Origin: Lelliottia sp. JS-SCA-14
Lineage (GTDB): Bacteria > Pseudomonadota > Gammaproteobacteria > Enterobacterales > Enterobacteriaceae
Assembly (NCBI RefSeq): GCF_035593345.1
Contig: NZ_CP141606.1
Coordinates: 620,001 to 684,000, forward strand
Length of the DNA stretch: 64,000 nucleotides
Direction of reading: 5' to 3'
Numbering within the stretch: position 1 is the first letter of the stretch; every line of letters begins with the position of its first letter. The notes under the pieces were generated by a model. It ran no database searches. It saw nothing but the letters and a program-made list of their open reading frames with translations, and had not been told where the DNA came from. Below are positions 1 through 9,998 of this stretch, piece after piece. The position numbers and the translations under genes are program-made.

Positions 1-787
1 CTTTCATGTTGGTACGCGCGCCTTCAAGGTCACTGGCGCGCAGGATGAACTGGGCTTTGACGTTGGCGTACTCGGACGGGTCCAGACGCTCTTTCTGCAC
101 ACGGGTCATGTACAGAATATCCACTTCACCCATCACCTCTTCGATGCTCGCGTGCTGGCTCCACTGGATGCCTTTTTCGTCGAGCATGTCGAGAATGTAC
201 TGCGGCATCGCCAGCGCGGCCGGGGCGATAAAGTAGAAACGGTTGCCGTTAAATTTCGCCAGCGCCTGGGCCAGTGAGTGGACGGTGCGGCCATATTTCA
301 GGTCCCCGACCATCGCGATGTGCAGGTTTTCCAGACGACCCTGGGTCTCCTGAATGGTGAACAGATCCAGCAGGGTTTGCGTCGGATGCTGGTTCGCGCC
401 GTCCCCGGCGTTCAGCACCGGAATGCCGCCGGAGAACTCGGTCGCCAGACGTGCGGCGCCTTCCTGCGGGTGGCGCATCACAATCGCGTCCACGTAGGTG
501 CTGATGACGGAGATGGTGTCCGCCAGCGTCTCGCCTTTTTTGCCGAGCGACGTATTGCTGCCGTCGGAGAAACCGACCACGCTCGCGCCGAGGCGGTGCA
601 TCGAGGTCTCGAACGACAGACGGGTGCGGGTGGAGGCTTCAAAGAAGCAGCTGGCGATCACTTTGTGCTTGAGCAGCTCGGGCTGTGGGTTGGCCTTCAG
701 TTTTGCCGCGGTATCCAGAACCAGTTCCAGCTCTTCGCGGCTGAGGTCATTGATGGAAATGATGTGTTTTTGATAAAGCGGATTCAT
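1..787 (-). CDS. pyrB: aspartate carbamoyltransferase catalytic subunit (partial)
   Basis: The first committed step of pyrimidine synthesis: carbamoyl phosphate plus aspartate gives carbamoyl aspartate. The ATG is at 787-785 behind an AGGAGA ribosome site. The reading frame runs off the window after 262 codons; the family is about 311 residues, so the C-terminal sixth is missing. Reverse-strand translation gives the carbamoyl-phosphate motif STRTR and later [13 protein letters not shown], as in E. coli PyrB. The regulatory gene pyrI should follow just outside the window. Expression is controlled by the pyrL leader upstream. Confidence 0.97.
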   Translation of the reverse strand, partial: MNPLYQKHIISINDLSREELELVLDTAAKLKANPQPELLKHKVIASCFFEASTRTRLSFETSMHRLGASVVGFSDGSNTSLGKKGETLADTISVISTYVDAIVMRHPQEGAARLATEFSGGIPVLNAGDGANQHPTQTLLDLFTIQETQGRLENLHIAMVGDLKYGRTVHSLAQALAKFNGNRFYFIAPAALAMPQYILDMLDEKGIQWSQHASIEEVMGEVDILYMTRVQKERLDPSEYANVKAQFILRASDLEGARTNMK

Positions 788-808
788 GTTTATCTCCTGA
801 CGCCGGGC

Positions 809-836
809 AAAAAAAAGCCCCTCAAATGAGGGGCTC
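809..836 (-). terminator. pyrBI attenuator terminator
   Basis: A perfect 9-bp inverted repeat (AGCCCCTCA/TGAGGGGCT, 816-835) is followed on the minus strand by eight T residues. It lies between the pyrL reading frame and pyrB, and contains the pyrL stop codon. This is the classic UTP-sensing attenuator: close coupling of ribosome and polymerase at high pause (low UTP) blocks the hairpin. Confidence 0.93.
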
Positions 837-926
837 TGGGAATAGGGTTATCAACGGGAAGAAAAACGGCAGGCCAGCGTCTGTTTTCAGACGCGGTATG
901 ACTGTATGTCGTACACGCTTGACCAT
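822..926 (-). CDS. pyrL: pyrBI operon leader peptide
   Basis: A 34-codon reading frame starts with ATG at 926-924 behind GGGAGGAAG and stops with TGA (824-822) inside the attenuator hairpin. It contains the run LPFFFPLI, encoded by the T-rich stretch (CCGTTTTTCTTCCCG) where RNA polymerase is expected to pause at low UTP. Translation through the hairpin lets transcription reach pyrB. The peptide itself has no known function. It is shorter than the E. coli pyrL peptide as I recall it, because the stop lies earlier in the hairpin. Confidence 0.88.
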   Translation of the reverse strand: MVKRVRHTVIPRLKTDAGLPFFFPLITLFPEPLI

Positions 927-952
927 GACTTCCTCCCGGCAAATTGTCGGGC

Positions 953-980
953 ATTATACTCAGCTCGATTTTCTGATCAA
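953..980 (-). promoter_or_regulatory. sigma-70 promoter of pyrL-pyrB
   Basis: On the minus strand a -35 element TTGATC (980-975) and a perfect -10 TATAAT (958-953) are 16 bp apart. The predicted start lies about 20 bp before the pyrL ATG. Confidence 0.8.
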
Positions 981-1026
981 GCGATTAATGCACACTTTAC
1001 TCAGTGCAAACGGTTCTATTTGAATA

Positions 1027-1506
1027 TTAATGCGTTCTGAGTAAATAATTAATTTGCTTGTGCACCAGCGCCGTGCGCTTCACCACGCGGGGCGCGACCC
1101 AGACAATACTGCTTCCGGCCACTACACCTAAAATTTCCGGTAACTGGTGATAATCCAGAATTCGCGCCACGGCGCGGCCATATCCGGCGACGGTATGGAT
1201 AAGGATAAACTCGCTGTTGTGCTCTACGCTGACCACCATTTCGGAGATCGAACGGGCCGCGTCCGGGGCGGGGCGTAACTGCGGATTCATCGAATAAATC
1301 TTTTGCCCTTTGGCATTTCGAATTTTTATGACACCCAGCAATTTCAGCAGACGGGAGACGCTCGACTGGCTGATGCTGTCAAACCCGCGCTCCTGCAGGT
1401 CTCGGCGGATTTCTTCCTGGGAAAGGTAGCTGTTCTCGCTAATCAGGCTCTGGCATACCGCGAGCTGAAGTTGTTCTTTTGGGGAGTATTCTCCATATTC
1501 CATCAT
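1027..1506 (-). CDS. ArgR-family transcriptional regulator of the arginine deiminase operon
   Basis: A 159-residue ArgR-type protein. The N-terminal half is a winged helix-turn-helix (SISQSSVSRLLKLLGVIKI, around residues 43-61). The C-terminal half is the arginine-binding oligomerization domain (HTVAGYGRAVARILD, then GVVAGSSIVWV). It is distinct from the housekeeping ArgR, which maps elsewhere in enterobacteria. As the last gene of the arc operon (arcA-arcC-arcB-arcD-like-argR-like) it probably gives local, arginine-dependent control, as ArgR paralogs do in other arc clusters. The start has two adjacent ATGs behind GGGAAC; I keep the first. Confidence 0.88.
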   Translation of the reverse strand: MMEYGEYSPKEQLQLAVCQSLISENSYLSQEEIRRDLQERGFDSISQSSVSRLLKLLGVIKIRNAKGQKIYSMNPQLRPAPDAARSISEMVVSVEHNSEFILIHTVAGYGRAVARILDYHQLPEILGVVAGSSIVWVAPRVVKRTALVHKQINYLLRTH

Positions 1507-1540
1507 CTGGTTCCCATCTCTGTTGCCAACAAAAAATGCC

Positions 1541-1612
1541 CGGTGGCGCTACGCTTACCGGGGCTACAAAAAGATCACCGTAGGCCGGATAAGCGCAGCG
1601 CCATCCGGCAAA
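1541..1612. repeat. REP/BIME palindromic repeat
   Basis: Two inverted REP units (GCCCGGTGGCGCTACGCTTA and, facing it, GGCCGGATAAGCGCAGCGCC) fill the gap between the ArgR-like gene and the transporter. The same unit recurs at about 37.1, 41.3, 42.6 and 63.5 kb, always between genes. Confidence 0.9.
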
Positions 1613-3016
1613 TCAGATAAGCGCACCCAGGCTTAACGTCGCCATAATCAGCACCGTCAAAATCCCCAACAGCGGGGCGACCCACTTGAGATAACGCACG
1701 TACGGCACGCGCGCGATCGCCAGTCCACCCATCACCACGGCGGACGTCGGAGTGACCAGATTGACAATCCCGGAAGCTGACTGGTACGCCGTCACGACCA
1801 GGTCGCGGTTGACGTTAGCGAAATCGGCGAGCGGTGCCATGATCGGCATCGTCAGAACGGCAAGGCCCGAGGAAGAAGGCACCAGAAACGACAGCACCAC
1901 TTCCAGCCAGTACATGACGTTAATAAACGCCACCGTTGACAATCCCGTGACCATATCTTCCGCACTGTGCAAAATCGTGTGCGTAATCATGCCCTTATCC
2001 ATGATGACTACGATACCGCGCGCAATCCCAATAATCAGCGCGACGCCCAGCAAATCCCGCGCCCCGTTGATAAATGTTGAGGTCAGCTCCTCTTCGCTCA
2101 TGCGGGCAATCAGGCCGACGATGATCGCGCTGGCGAGGAACACCGCAGAAATCTCCGCCATCCACCAGCCGAGCACCGCCACGCCGTAGATCATTACCGC
2201 GAAGGCGAGAGCGAAAATCACCAGGATCACTTTGCGCACCGGGGTAAATTCCAGCGACTGCTCGCCTTTATCGCCGAGGAAATGCGCGCGGTTTTCAGCC
2301 TCTTTGTCGGCGACGATCGACAGGGTCGGATCCTGGCGCACCTTGCGGGCGTAGCGCATCACCCACCACACGCAGATCACCCAGCCGATCGCCAGCAGCG
2401 CCACGCGGAGCATGATTCCGTTGGTGAACGGGATCCCGGCGGCGTTGGCGGCGATCACCGTGGCGAACGGGTTTATGGTGGAGCCGAGCGTGCCGATCCC
2501 CGCGCCGAGCAGCACGGTAGACGCCGCGACCACCGGATCAAAACGGGCGGCGAGCATCACCGGGACGAGCAGCGTGTAGAACGGCAGCGACTCCTCCGCC
2601 ATGCCGTAAATCGTCCCGCCCGCGGCGAACAGCGCCATCAGGATCGGGATCATCCACTCTTCGCGGCCCCGCAGGCGGGTGGTGACGCGCTCGATCCCGG
2701 CGTCAATCGCCCCGGTTTTGGTGACGATCCCTAAAAACCCGCCGATGATCAGAATAAACAGCGCGACGTCGATTGCCCCCGCCTGGCCCGATTCAGGATC
2801 GTACAGCCCGGCGATCGGCGCCATCAGCACCGAGACGATCCCCTGCGGATGCGCGGCGACGTGCGCGTAAGTTCCGGCAATGGGCACTTCTTTGCCGAGC
2901 GTGGCGTTCATCGCCATCTGGTACTGCCCGGCTGGAACAATCCAGCTCAGGGCGGCGACCACGGCGATCAGGAAAAAGAGAATGGTGTAAGCGGAAGGAA
3001 ATTTGAACTTGCCCAT
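1613..3016 (-). CDS. YfcC/ArcD-like basic amino acid antiporter
   Basis: A 467-residue polytopic inner membrane protein with about 12 hydrophobic segments, beginning MGKFKFPSAYTILFFLIAVVAALSWIVPAG. It belongs to the YfcC/DcuC-like C4-dicarboxylate anaerobic carrier group, which includes arginine/ornithine antiporters. Its place between arcB and the ArgR-like gene suggests that it exchanges arginine for ornithine (ArcD role). That substrate is inferred from context, because family members also carry other amino acids. The ATG has a good GGAGAA ribosome site. Confidence 0.82.
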   Translation of the reverse strand: MGKFKFPSAYTILFFLIAVVAALSWIVPAGQYQMAMNATLGKEVPIAGTYAHVAAHPQGIVSVLMAPIAGLYDPESGQAGAIDVALFILIIGGFLGIVTKTGAIDAGIERVTTRLRGREEWMIPILMALFAAGGTIYGMAEESLPFYTLLVPVMLAARFDPVVAASTVLLGAGIGTLGSTINPFATVIAANAAGIPFTNGIMLRVALLAIGWVICVWWVMRYARKVRQDPTLSIVADKEAENRAHFLGDKGEQSLEFTPVRKVILVIFALAFAVMIYGVAVLGWWMAEISAVFLASAIIVGLIARMSEEELTSTFINGARDLLGVALIIGIARGIVVIMDKGMITHTILHSAEDMVTGLSTVAFINVMYWLEVVLSFLVPSSSGLAVLTMPIMAPLADFANVNRDLVVTAYQSASGIVNLVTPTSAVVMGGLAIARVPYVRYLKWVAPLLGILTVLIMATLSLGALI

Positions 3017-3063
3017 GATGTTCTCCTTGCCCCGGCGCAGCCTGTGGCCGCGCCGGGCGGTGA

Positions 3064-4068
3064 TTAGTCGCCGAGTGTCGCCACCATGACCGCTTTAATG
3101 GTGTGCATGCGGTTCTCTGCTTCGTCGAAGACGATAGAGTTCGGGGATTCGAAGACCTCTTCCGTCACTTCCAGCCCTTTCAGGCCGTATGCCATCTCGA
3201 TTTCGCGGCCCACTTTGGTGTGTTCGTTGTGGAACGCCGGCAGGCAGTGCATGAATTTCACGTTCGGATTGCCGGTGGCTTTCATCACCTGGGCGTTGAT
3301 CTGGTACGGCGTCATCAGGCTCACGCGCTCTGCCCATGCCTCTTTCGGCTCACCCATCGACACCCAGACGTCGGTGTAGAGGAAATCGGTGCCGTGGACG
3401 CCTTCGTTCACGTCGTCAGTGAGGGTGATGCGCGCCCCGGTCTCTTTGGCGATGGCGCGACATTGCTCAACCAGCCCGGCTTCCGGCCAGAAGGATTTTG
3501 GGGCGACCAGGCGGATGTCCATCCCCATCTTCGCCGCGCCGACCATCAGGGAGTTGCCCATGTTGTTTCGCGCATCGCCCAGATAGGCGAAGCTCAGCTC
3601 CGGCAGGGTTTTGCCCGGCGCGTGCTCGAGCATGGTCATCAGATCGGCGAGGATTTGCGTCGGGTGGAATTCGTTGGTCAGGCCGTTCCACACCGGCACG
3701 CCCGCGAACTCGCCGAGCTCTTCGACGATCTCCTGGCCGTAACCGCGATACTCGATGCCGTCATACATGCGGCCCAGCACGCGGGCGGTGTCTTTCATCG
3801 ACTCTTTATGGCCAATCTGCGATCCGCTTGGGCCGAGGTAGGTGACCTGCGCGCCCTGGTCGAACGCGCCCACTTCAAAGGCGCAGCGCGTGCGGGTGGA
3901 GGTTTTTTCGAAGATCAGGGCGATGTTTTTGCCGACTAAGGTCTGTTTTTCACGCCCGGCTTTTTTGGCGGCTTTCAGGTCGATGGCGAGATCGATCAGG
4001 TACTGGATTTCTGCCGGGGTGTAGTCCAGCAGTTTGAGGAAGTTGCGGTTTTTCAGGTTGATGGTCAT
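3064..4068 (-). CDS. arcB: ornithine carbamoyltransferase, catabolic (arc operon copy)
   Basis: 334 residues. It catalyses the interconversion of ornithine plus carbamoyl phosphate with citrulline; in this operon it most likely runs towards carbamoyl phosphate. STRTR, HPTQ and HCLPAFH motifs are intact. I start at ATG 4068 ([16 protein letters not shown]) behind AAGGAT rather than the in-frame site 57 bp upstream, which would add a low-complexity tail copied from the repeat. It is a clear paralog of argI at 7.6-8.6 kb. Neighbours arcA and arcC identify it as the catabolic copy. Confidence 0.92.
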   Translation of the reverse strand: MTINLKNRNFLKLLDYTPAEIQYLIDLAIDLKAAKKAGREKQTLVGKNIALIFEKTSTRTRCAFEVGAFDQGAQVTYLGPSGSQIGHKESMKDTARVLGRMYDGIEYRGYGQEIVEELGEFAGVPVWNGLTNEFHPTQILADLMTMLEHAPGKTLPELSFAYLGDARNNMGNSLMVGAAKMGMDIRLVAPKSFWPEAGLVEQCRAIAKETGARITLTDDVNEGVHGTDFLYTDVWVSMGEPKEAWAERVSLMTPYQINAQVMKATGNPNVKFMHCLPAFHNEHTKVGREIEMAYGLKGLEVTEEVFESPNSIVFDEAENRMHTIKAVMVATLGD

Positions 4069-4098
4069 GTGGTGATCCTTTTTAAATTTGAGTTGTCT

Positions 4099-4180
4099 GG
4101 TGCCCTCACCCCGGCCCTCTCCCACAGGGAGAGGGAGTATGAGTTCCCTCTCCCCTTGGGAGAGGGTTAGGGTGAGGGGA
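4099..4180. repeat. CCCTC-type dispersed inverted repeat
   Basis: Stems such as CCCTCTCCCACAGGGAGAGGG and CCCTCTCCCCTTGGGAGAGGG sit inside an outer CCCTCACCC/GGGTGAGGG pair, between arcB and arcC. A near copy lies at 7463-7556 and a partial one at 49563-49586. It is distinct from the REP units in this window. Confidence 0.85.
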
Positions 4181-4189
4181 AAATACGAA

Positions 4190-5101
4190 TCAATTGCGAA
4201 TCAACGTCCCCTTATCCCCCGCCAGAATCGCAGCGCCATCGGCCAGCGCGCCGATCCCGGCGATGCCGTTGCACGCCTCGACAAATTCACGACAGGCGCT
4301 CACTTTCGGCCCCATCGATCCGGCGTCGAACTGCATGGTTTTGAGCACATCCGGCGAGACCTGCGCCAGCGGGCGTTGGGTCGGCGTGCCCCAGTCGAGG
4401 TAGACCGCGTCGGCGTCCGTGAGGATCAGCAGCGCATCGGCTTCTATCTGGCGGGCCAGCAGGGCGGCGGAGAGATCTTTGTCGATCACCGCCTCAATGC
4501 CGTGGTAGCCATTGGCGTTTTCCACCACCGGGACACCGCCGCCGCCATTGCAAATCACCAGGTGATCGCGGGCGATAAGGGCGGTGATGGCGTCGCTCTC
4601 GACGATGCGTTTCGGCTGCGGGGAGGGCACCACGCGGCGGAAGTAGCTCCCGTCGGCCTTAAACACCCAGCCTTTTTCCGCCTGCAGGGTTTTCGCCTGC
4701 TCTTCGCTGTACACCGGGCCGATGTATTTGGTCGGGTTGCGAAACGCCGGGTCGGCGGCGTCGACTTCGACCTGAGTCAGCAGCACGCTCACTTCGCGCT
4801 GCGGCAGGTTGTTTTTCAGCGCTTGCTGGAGCATGTAGCCGATCATTCCCTGGCTTTCGGCGCCGAGGATGTCGAGTGGGTAGGGTGTGACCTTGTCGTA
4901 GGCGCTGTTCTGCAGCGCCAGTAGCCCGACCTGCGGGCCGTTACCGTGAACCAGCACCACGCGCCACTGAGCGGTGAGTCCGGCGATCGTGCGGGCGGCC
5001 AGCTCGATGTTCTGACGCTGAATATCCGCTTCCAGCGGCTCGCCGCGTTTGAGCAGCGCATTGCCGCCCAGTGCCACGACCAGAGTGGGTTTTCTTTCCA
5101 T
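4190..5101 (-). CDS. arcC: carbamate kinase
   Basis: 303 residues, the full family length. It transfers phosphate from carbamoyl phosphate to ADP, yielding ATP, CO2 and ammonia, the energy-conserving last step of the arginine deiminase pathway. The N-terminus has the amino acid kinase pattern [15 protein letters not shown] and [11 protein letters not shown]; the middle has CNGGGGVPV. The gene follows arcA by 10 bp and precedes arcB, separated by the CCCTC repeat. Confidence 0.95.
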   Translation of the reverse strand: MERKPTLVVALGGNALLKRGEPLEADIQRQNIELAARTIAGLTAQWRVVLVHGNGPQVGLLALQNSAYDKVTPYPLDILGAESQGMIGYMLQQALKNNLPQREVSVLLTQVEVDAADPAFRNPTKYIGPVYSEEQAKTLQAEKGWVFKADGSYFRRVVPSPQPKRIVESDAITALIARDHLVICNGGGGVPVVENANGYHGIEAVIDKDLSAALLARQIEADALLILTDADAVYLDWGTPTQRPLAQVSPDVLKTMQFDAGSMGPKVSACREFVEACNGIAGIGALADGAAILAGDKGTLIRN

Positions 5102-5111
5102 GATGGCTCCT

Positions 5112-6332
5112 TTAAATTCCGTCTCGTTCCAGCGGGCAGCTCATGCAGCGCGCGCCGCCGCGACCGCGTCCGAGTTCATCCCCCGGAATCGGCAGCACGG
5201 TGATCCCGGCTTTGTCGTATTTCTCGTTGGTCCAGATGTTGCGCTCGTAGCCGATCACCACGCCGGGGCGAATGGTCAGCACGTTGTTGGCATCGTTCCA
5301 CTGCTCGCGCTCGGCTTCGAAGGCGTCGCCGCCGGTGGTGATCAGGCGTACCTGGTTAATGCCTAAGGCTTTTTCGATGGCGTGAAGCAGATCCGTTTCC
5401 TGAGTGCGCAGCAGGCCGCCGCGTCCGTCCGGGGTGAGCGTCCAGCACTGGGCGTCTTTGCGCACCACTTCCGGGTAGACTGAGAAGGTGTCGACGTCGA
5501 TGTGGGTCATGACCGTGTCGAGGTGCATGCAGGAGCGGTGTTTCGGCAGCTCGACGGCGATGACCCGTTCGGCCTGGCGATGCTGGAACAGGCTTTGCGC
5601 GAGGAATTCCACGCCCTGCGGGGTGGTGCGTTCGGACATGCCAATTAATACTGCGCCGCGACCAATGACTAATACGTCGCCGCCTTCTAAAGTGGCGTGG
5701 TCGTAATTAATATTCTCGTCGCCGAAGTATTTAATAAAATCGCCGTCGGCAAAGGCCGGGTGCCAGCGATATATTGCCCGCAGGTTATTGGTTTCACGCT
5801 GACGCGCCGGTTTTGCCATCGGGTTAATCGACACTCCGTTATAAATCCAGCATGAAGTATCGCGAGTAAATAAGTGGTTCGGCAGCGGCTTCATAATAAA
5901 ATCATTTGCCGTATGGGTATCGACCACCATATTTTTAATAAAGGCAGGAATTTCCCCGTAGGTTAAGCCGCCGCTCAGACGGCGCGCCAGTTCGCGATGC
6001 GGCATATCCGCCAGCCAGCCGCGGACGTCGTTGGCGAAGGTTGGTCCGAGGCGATAATCGGATATTTGGGTTTCTAATAGCCAGGCTTTAGCCTCAGCAA
6101 TATCAAGTGTTTGGGTAATCAAATCGGTTAACAGCAGGACTTCCACACCCTGTTCGCGCAGGGTGTTTGCGAAGATGTCATGCTCTTCACCCGCCCGCTC
6201 AACCGATAACACGTCATCGAATAACAGCTCCTGGCAGTTAGACGGCGTTAAGCGTTTCAGACTTAAATTCGGGCGATGCAGCATAACGCTACGCAATTGA
6301 CCAATTTCAGAACCGACGTAATGCTTTTCCAT
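5112..6332 (-). CDS. arcA: arginine deiminase
   Basis: 406 residues. It hydrolyses arginine to citrulline and ammonia, the first step of the pathway completed by arcB and arcC. The C-terminal nucleophile motif [15 protein letters not shown] is intact, as are FTRDTSCWI and [10 protein letters not shown] with the catalytic Asp/His region. It is the first gene of a five-gene minus-strand operon. The start ATG (6332-6330) follows AAAGGAATAATT. The upstream 650 bp carry a CRP/FNR-like site and a leader hairpin. ADI pathways typically serve anaerobic ATP supply and acid tolerance. Confidence 0.96.
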   Translation of the reverse strand: MEKHYVGSEIGQLRSVMLHRPNLSLKRLTPSNCQELLFDDVLSVERAGEEHDIFANTLREQGVEVLLLTDLITQTLDIAEAKAWLLETQISDYRLGPTFANDVRGWLADMPHRELARRLSGGLTYGEIPAFIKNMVVDTHTANDFIMKPLPNHLFTRDTSCWIYNGVSINPMAKPARQRETNNLRAIYRWHPAFADGDFIKYFGDENINYDHATLEGGDVLVIGRGAVLIGMSERTTPQGVEFLAQSLFQHRQAERVIAVELPKHRSCMHLDTVMTHIDVDTFSVYPEVVRKDAQCWTLTPDGRGGLLRTQETDLLHAIEKALGINQVRLITTGGDAFEAEREQWNDANNVLTIRPGVVIGYERNIWTNEKYDKAGITVLPIPGDELGRGRGGARCMSCPLERDGI

Positions 6333-6360
6333 AATTATTCCTTTAACTGTTTTTTCAGAA

Positions 6361-6404
6361 TAAAAAGGGCTGTGCTATGAACAGGTATTAATTCATAGCC
6401 CTTT
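6361..6404 (-). promoter_or_regulatory. leader hairpin upstream of arcA (possible attenuator)
   Basis: On the minus strand an 11-bp stem (AGGGCTATGAA paired with TTCATAGCCCT, interrupted by a 5-nt bulge) is followed by TTTTTA. It ends about 30 bp before the arcA start codon. Its loop-side arm contains a two-codon reading frame, ATG-AAT-TAA (6396-6388), behind AAAGGG. The layout resembles an intrinsic terminator inside the 5' leader; no function is proven. Confidence 0.5.
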
Positions 6405-6427
6405 AAGCTCAATTGATTTCACGGCCA

Positions 6428-6469
6428 ATAGTAAGCGCTTAAGAATTGGGTTTTGTGATATTGCTCACG
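6428..6469 (-). promoter_or_regulatory. arcA promoter with CRP/FNR-like site
   Basis: TGTGATATTGCTCACG (6454-6469) matches the CRP pattern TGTGA-N6-TCACA at 9 of 10 core positions; read as an FNR site (TTGAT-N4-ATCAA) only TGA and TCA fit. A -10-like TACTAT (6433-6428, minus strand) would put the start near 6421, about 41 bp from the site's centre, the class II activator position. Confidence 0.6.
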
Positions 6470-7460
<991 letters not shown>

Positions 7461-7462
7461 TT

Positions 7463-7556
7463 TACCCCTCACCCTAACCCTCTCCCACAGGGAGAGGGGA
7501 CTGTTCGGCGCTGCTTTATTCCCTCTCCCGTGGGAGAGGGTCAGGGTGAGGGCACC
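7463..7556. repeat. CCCTC-type dispersed inverted repeat
   Basis: CCCTCACCCTAACCCTCTCC on the left faces GGGAGAGGGTCAGGGTGAGG on the right, with inner CCCTCTCCC/GGGAGAGGG stems. It separates the converging ends of yjgK and argI and could serve as a bidirectional terminator. Same family as 4099-4180. Confidence 0.85.
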
Positions 7557-7569
7557 AGACCGCAGAGGA

Positions 7570-8577
7570 CTACGGCTGCCCAAGCGTCGCTACCATCACC
7601 GCCTTAATCGTATGCATCCGGTTTTCCGCCTGGTCAAACACGATGCTCGCCGCCGACTCAAACACCTTATCCGTCACTTCCATCCCGCCGTGCAGATCGA
7701 ACTCCTTCGCCATCTGCTTGCCGAGCGTGGTTTGATCGTCGTGGAATGCGGGCAGACAGTGCAGGAACTTGACGTTCGGATTGCCCGTCAGGGCCATCAT
7801 TTCACAGTTCACCTGATAGCCGCGCAGCAGCTCGATCCGCTCTGCCCACTTCTCTTTCGGCTCGCCCATCGATACCCACACGTCCGTATAGATGAAGTCC
7901 GCGCCTTTCACGCCAGCGATAATATTTTCCGTCAGGGTGATTTTGCCGCCGTTCTTCAATGCCAGCGCGCTGCACTCCGCGACCAGGCTCTCTTCCGGCC
8001 AGCAGGCTTTCGGAGCCACCAGACGCAGATCCAGCCCGACCAGCGCCGCCGCTTCCAGCATCGAGTTGCCCATGTTGTTGCGCGCATCGCCCGCATAGAC
8101 CAGCGTCATCTGGTTAAAGGCTTTGCCCGGCAGGTGCTCCTGCATGGTCAGCAGATCCGCCAGCAGCTGGGTCGGGTGGAACTCGTTGGTCAGCCCGTTC
8201 CACACCGGCACGCCTGCGTATTCCGCCAGGGTTTCGACCACTTCCTGCCCGTGGCCGCGATACTGAATCCCGTCGTACATCCGCCCGAGTACGCGAGCGG
8301 TATCCTTAATTGACTCTTTATGCCCAATCTGACTGCCGCTCGGGCCGAGATAAGTGACGCGTGCACCCTGGTCAAATGCGGCAACTTCGAAAGAGCATCG
8401 TGTACGGGTTGAGTCTTTTTCGAAGATGAGCGCGATATTTTTGCCAGTAAGCTTCTGTACTTCTTTGTTATTTTTTTTATCGGCTTTCAGCTGAGCGGCA
8501 AGCGACAGCAGAGAATGCAGTTGCGCAGGGGTAAAATCGAGCAATTTCAGGAAGTGCTTTTTATACAGTTCAGACAT
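7570..8577 (-). CDS. argI: ornithine carbamoyltransferase, anabolic
   Basis: 335 residues, near-identical in pattern to E. coli ArgI ([38 protein letters not shown]). It makes citrulline from ornithine and carbamoyl phosphate in arginine synthesis. Its promoter region carries two ARG boxes spaced 3 bp apart, so it should be repressed by arginine-bound ArgR, opposite to the arc operon. The paralog arcB lies 3.5 kb away on the same strand. Confidence 0.97.
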   Translation of the reverse strand: MSELYKKHFLKLLDFTPAQLHSLLSLAAQLKADKKNNKEVQKLTGKNIALIFEKDSTRTRCSFEVAAFDQGARVTYLGPSGSQIGHKESIKDTARVLGRMYDGIQYRGHGQEVVETLAEYAGVPVWNGLTNEFHPTQLLADLLTMQEHLPGKAFNQMTLVYAGDARNNMGNSMLEAAALVGLDLRLVAPKACWPEESLVAECSALALKNGGKITLTENIIAGVKGADFIYTDVWVSMGEPKEKWAERIELLRGYQVNCEMMALTGNPNVKFLHCLPAFHDDQTTLGKQMAKEFDLHGGMEVTDKVFESAASIVFDQAENRMHTIKAVMVATLGQP

Positions 8578-8604
8578 GTTATCCTCACATGGCTAAGGCC
8601 ACTT

Positions 8605-8643
8605 ATTGAATTAAAATTCACTTTATATGTATGAATATTCATT
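8605..8643 (-). promoter_or_regulatory. tandem ARG boxes (ArgR operator) of argI
   Basis: Box 1 at 8605-8622, ATTGAATTAAAATTCACT, matches the consensus core TGAAT-N4-ATTCA perfectly. Box 2 at 8626-8643, TATGTATGAATATTCATT, differs by one core base. The 3-bp spacing is the standard paired arrangement that binds an ArgR hexamer. Confidence 0.88.
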
Positions 8644-8741
8644 TGCAACCCTGTTTCACAAATCTTTCTTACATTAGGTGGAGGCAAACACGTCCGTGTG
8701 TGAAAATAGAAGTATCTGCCGAACTTAAAGAGGAACGAGCC

Positions 8742-9167
8742 ATGGCAAACCCAGAACTGCTGGAAGAGCAACGCGAAGAGACGCGCCTGATCATTGAAGA
8801 GCTGCTGGAAGACGGCAGCGATCCGGACGCGCTTTACACCATCGAGCACCATTTCTCTGCAGATGACTTTGAATCGCTGGAGAAACTGGCGGTAGAAGCG
8901 TTCAAAATGGGTTACGAAGTGACCGAGCCGGAAGAGCTGGAAGTGGAAGAGGGCGAAACCGTCATCTGCTGCGATATCCTGAGCGAAGGCGCGCTGAAAG
9001 CAGAACTGATCGACGCGCAGGTTGAGCAGCTGATGGATCTGGCCGAGAAGTTTGAAGTGGAATACGACGGCTGGGGAACTTACTACGAAGATCCAAACGG
9101 CGAAGACGGCGATGACGAAGACGATGAAGATTTCGTCGACGAAGATGACGACGGCGTGCGCCACTAA
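8742..9167 (+). CDS. rraB: ribonuclease E inhibitor RraB
   Basis: 141 residues. RraB binds the C-terminal scaffold of RNase E and alters degradosome composition. The sequence is very acidic and ends in a Glu/Asp tail ([21 protein letters not shown]), matching E. coli RraB with a small insertion in the acidic tail. Start ATG 8742 ([16 protein letters not shown]) behind AGAGGAACGAGCC. It is divergent from argI, and a UUCG hairpin follows before miaE. Confidence 0.95.
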   Translation: MANPELLEEQREETRLIIEELLEDGSDPDALYTIEHHFSADDFESLEKLAVEAFKMGYEVTEPEELEVEEGETVICCDILSEGALKAELIDAQVEQLMDLAEKFEVEYDGWGTYYEDPNGEDGDDEDDEDFVDEDDDGVRH

Positions 9168-9176
9168 GTGTTATCT

Positions 9177-9199
9177 GCGGCAGCTTCGGCTGCCGCTTT
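9177..9199 (+). terminator. UUCG-capped hairpin between rraB and miaE
   Basis: GCGGCAGC-TTCG-GCTGCCGC forms a perfect 8-bp stem with a UUCG tetraloop, followed by only three T residues. It ends a few bases before the miaE ribosome site, so it may be a leaky terminator or mRNA-end stabilizer. Confidence 0.65.
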
Positions 9200-9212
9200 G
9201 CAAGGTTTCATA

Positions 9213-9971
9213 ATGGACTATCCGCAGATACTCAGCCCCGTTCTTAACTTCCTCCACTGCCCGACCCCGCAAGCCTGGATTGATAAAGCCCGCGACCCGG
9301 CGAACCTGCCGCTGCTGCTCACCGACCATATGGTGTGCGAACTCAAAGCCGCCCAGACCGCGCTGCTGCTAGTGCGTAAATATGTCGCCGACAAAAGCGG
9401 GGCCGACGCGCTGCTCGAGTGGCTCAAACCCTACGAAGCCTTCACCTTCCGCGACGGCCCGGAACCAGATTTTATCGCCCTGCATAAGCAGATTGGCAAA
9501 AGCGTGATGCCCAAAACCGACGACCCCTGGGGCCAGGCGTTGATCGACAGCATGGTGCTGCTGATTAAAGAGGAGCTGCACCACTTCTGGCAGGTGCGCG
9601 AGGCGATGCTGGAGCGCAACATTCCGTACGTCAAAATCACCGCCAGCCGCTACGCCAAAGGGATGCTGAAGGAAGTGCGCACTCACGAACCGCTGACGCT
9701 GATCGACAAACTGATCTGCGGGGCGTACATCGAAGCGCGCTCCTGCGAGCGTTTCGCCGCGCTGGCCCCGTTCCTCGACGATGACCTGCAGAAGTTCTAT
9801 CTCTCGCTGCTGCGCTCGGAAGCGCGCCACTATCAGGACTATCTGACGCTGGCTCAACAGGTCAGCGACAAGGATATCTCTTCACGCGTACAGCAATTTG
9901 GCGAAATAGAAGCCACACTTATCTCGACACCGGACAGTGAGTTCCGTTTTCACAGCGGCGTGCCGGTGTAA
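9213..9971 (+). CDS. miaE: tRNA 2-methylthio-N6-isopentenyladenosine hydroxylase
   Basis: 252 residues. MiaE is a diiron monooxygenase that hydroxylates ms2i6A37 to ms2io6A37 in tRNA; present in Salmonella, absent from E. coli K-12. Diiron ligands sit in a four-helix bundle: KEELHHFWQV and RSEARHYQDY show the two ExxH signatures. I start at ATG 9213 (MDYPQILSPVLNFLHCPTP) behind AAGG. The 15-codon upstream extension would overlap the rraB hairpin and is rejected. Probably co-transcribed in part with rraB. Confidence 0.92.
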   Translation: MDYPQILSPVLNFLHCPTPQAWIDKARDPANLPLLLTDHMVCELKAAQTALLLVRKYVADKSGADALLEWLKPYEAFTFRDGPEPDFIALHKQIGKSVMPKTDDPWGQALIDSMVLLIKEELHHFWQVREAMLERNIPYVKITASRYAKGMLKEVRTHEPLTLIDKLICGAYIEARSCERFAALAPFLDDDLQKFYLSLLRSEARHYQDYLTLAQQVSDKDISSRVQQFGEIEATLISTPDSEFRFHSGVPV

Positions 9972-9998
9972 TCCGACAGATCAAAAGGATGCGAGACG

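Noticed and set aside
826..1023. 65-codon plus-strand frame across pyrL
   Set aside because: It is the antisense of the pyrL leader and attenuator, both well explained.
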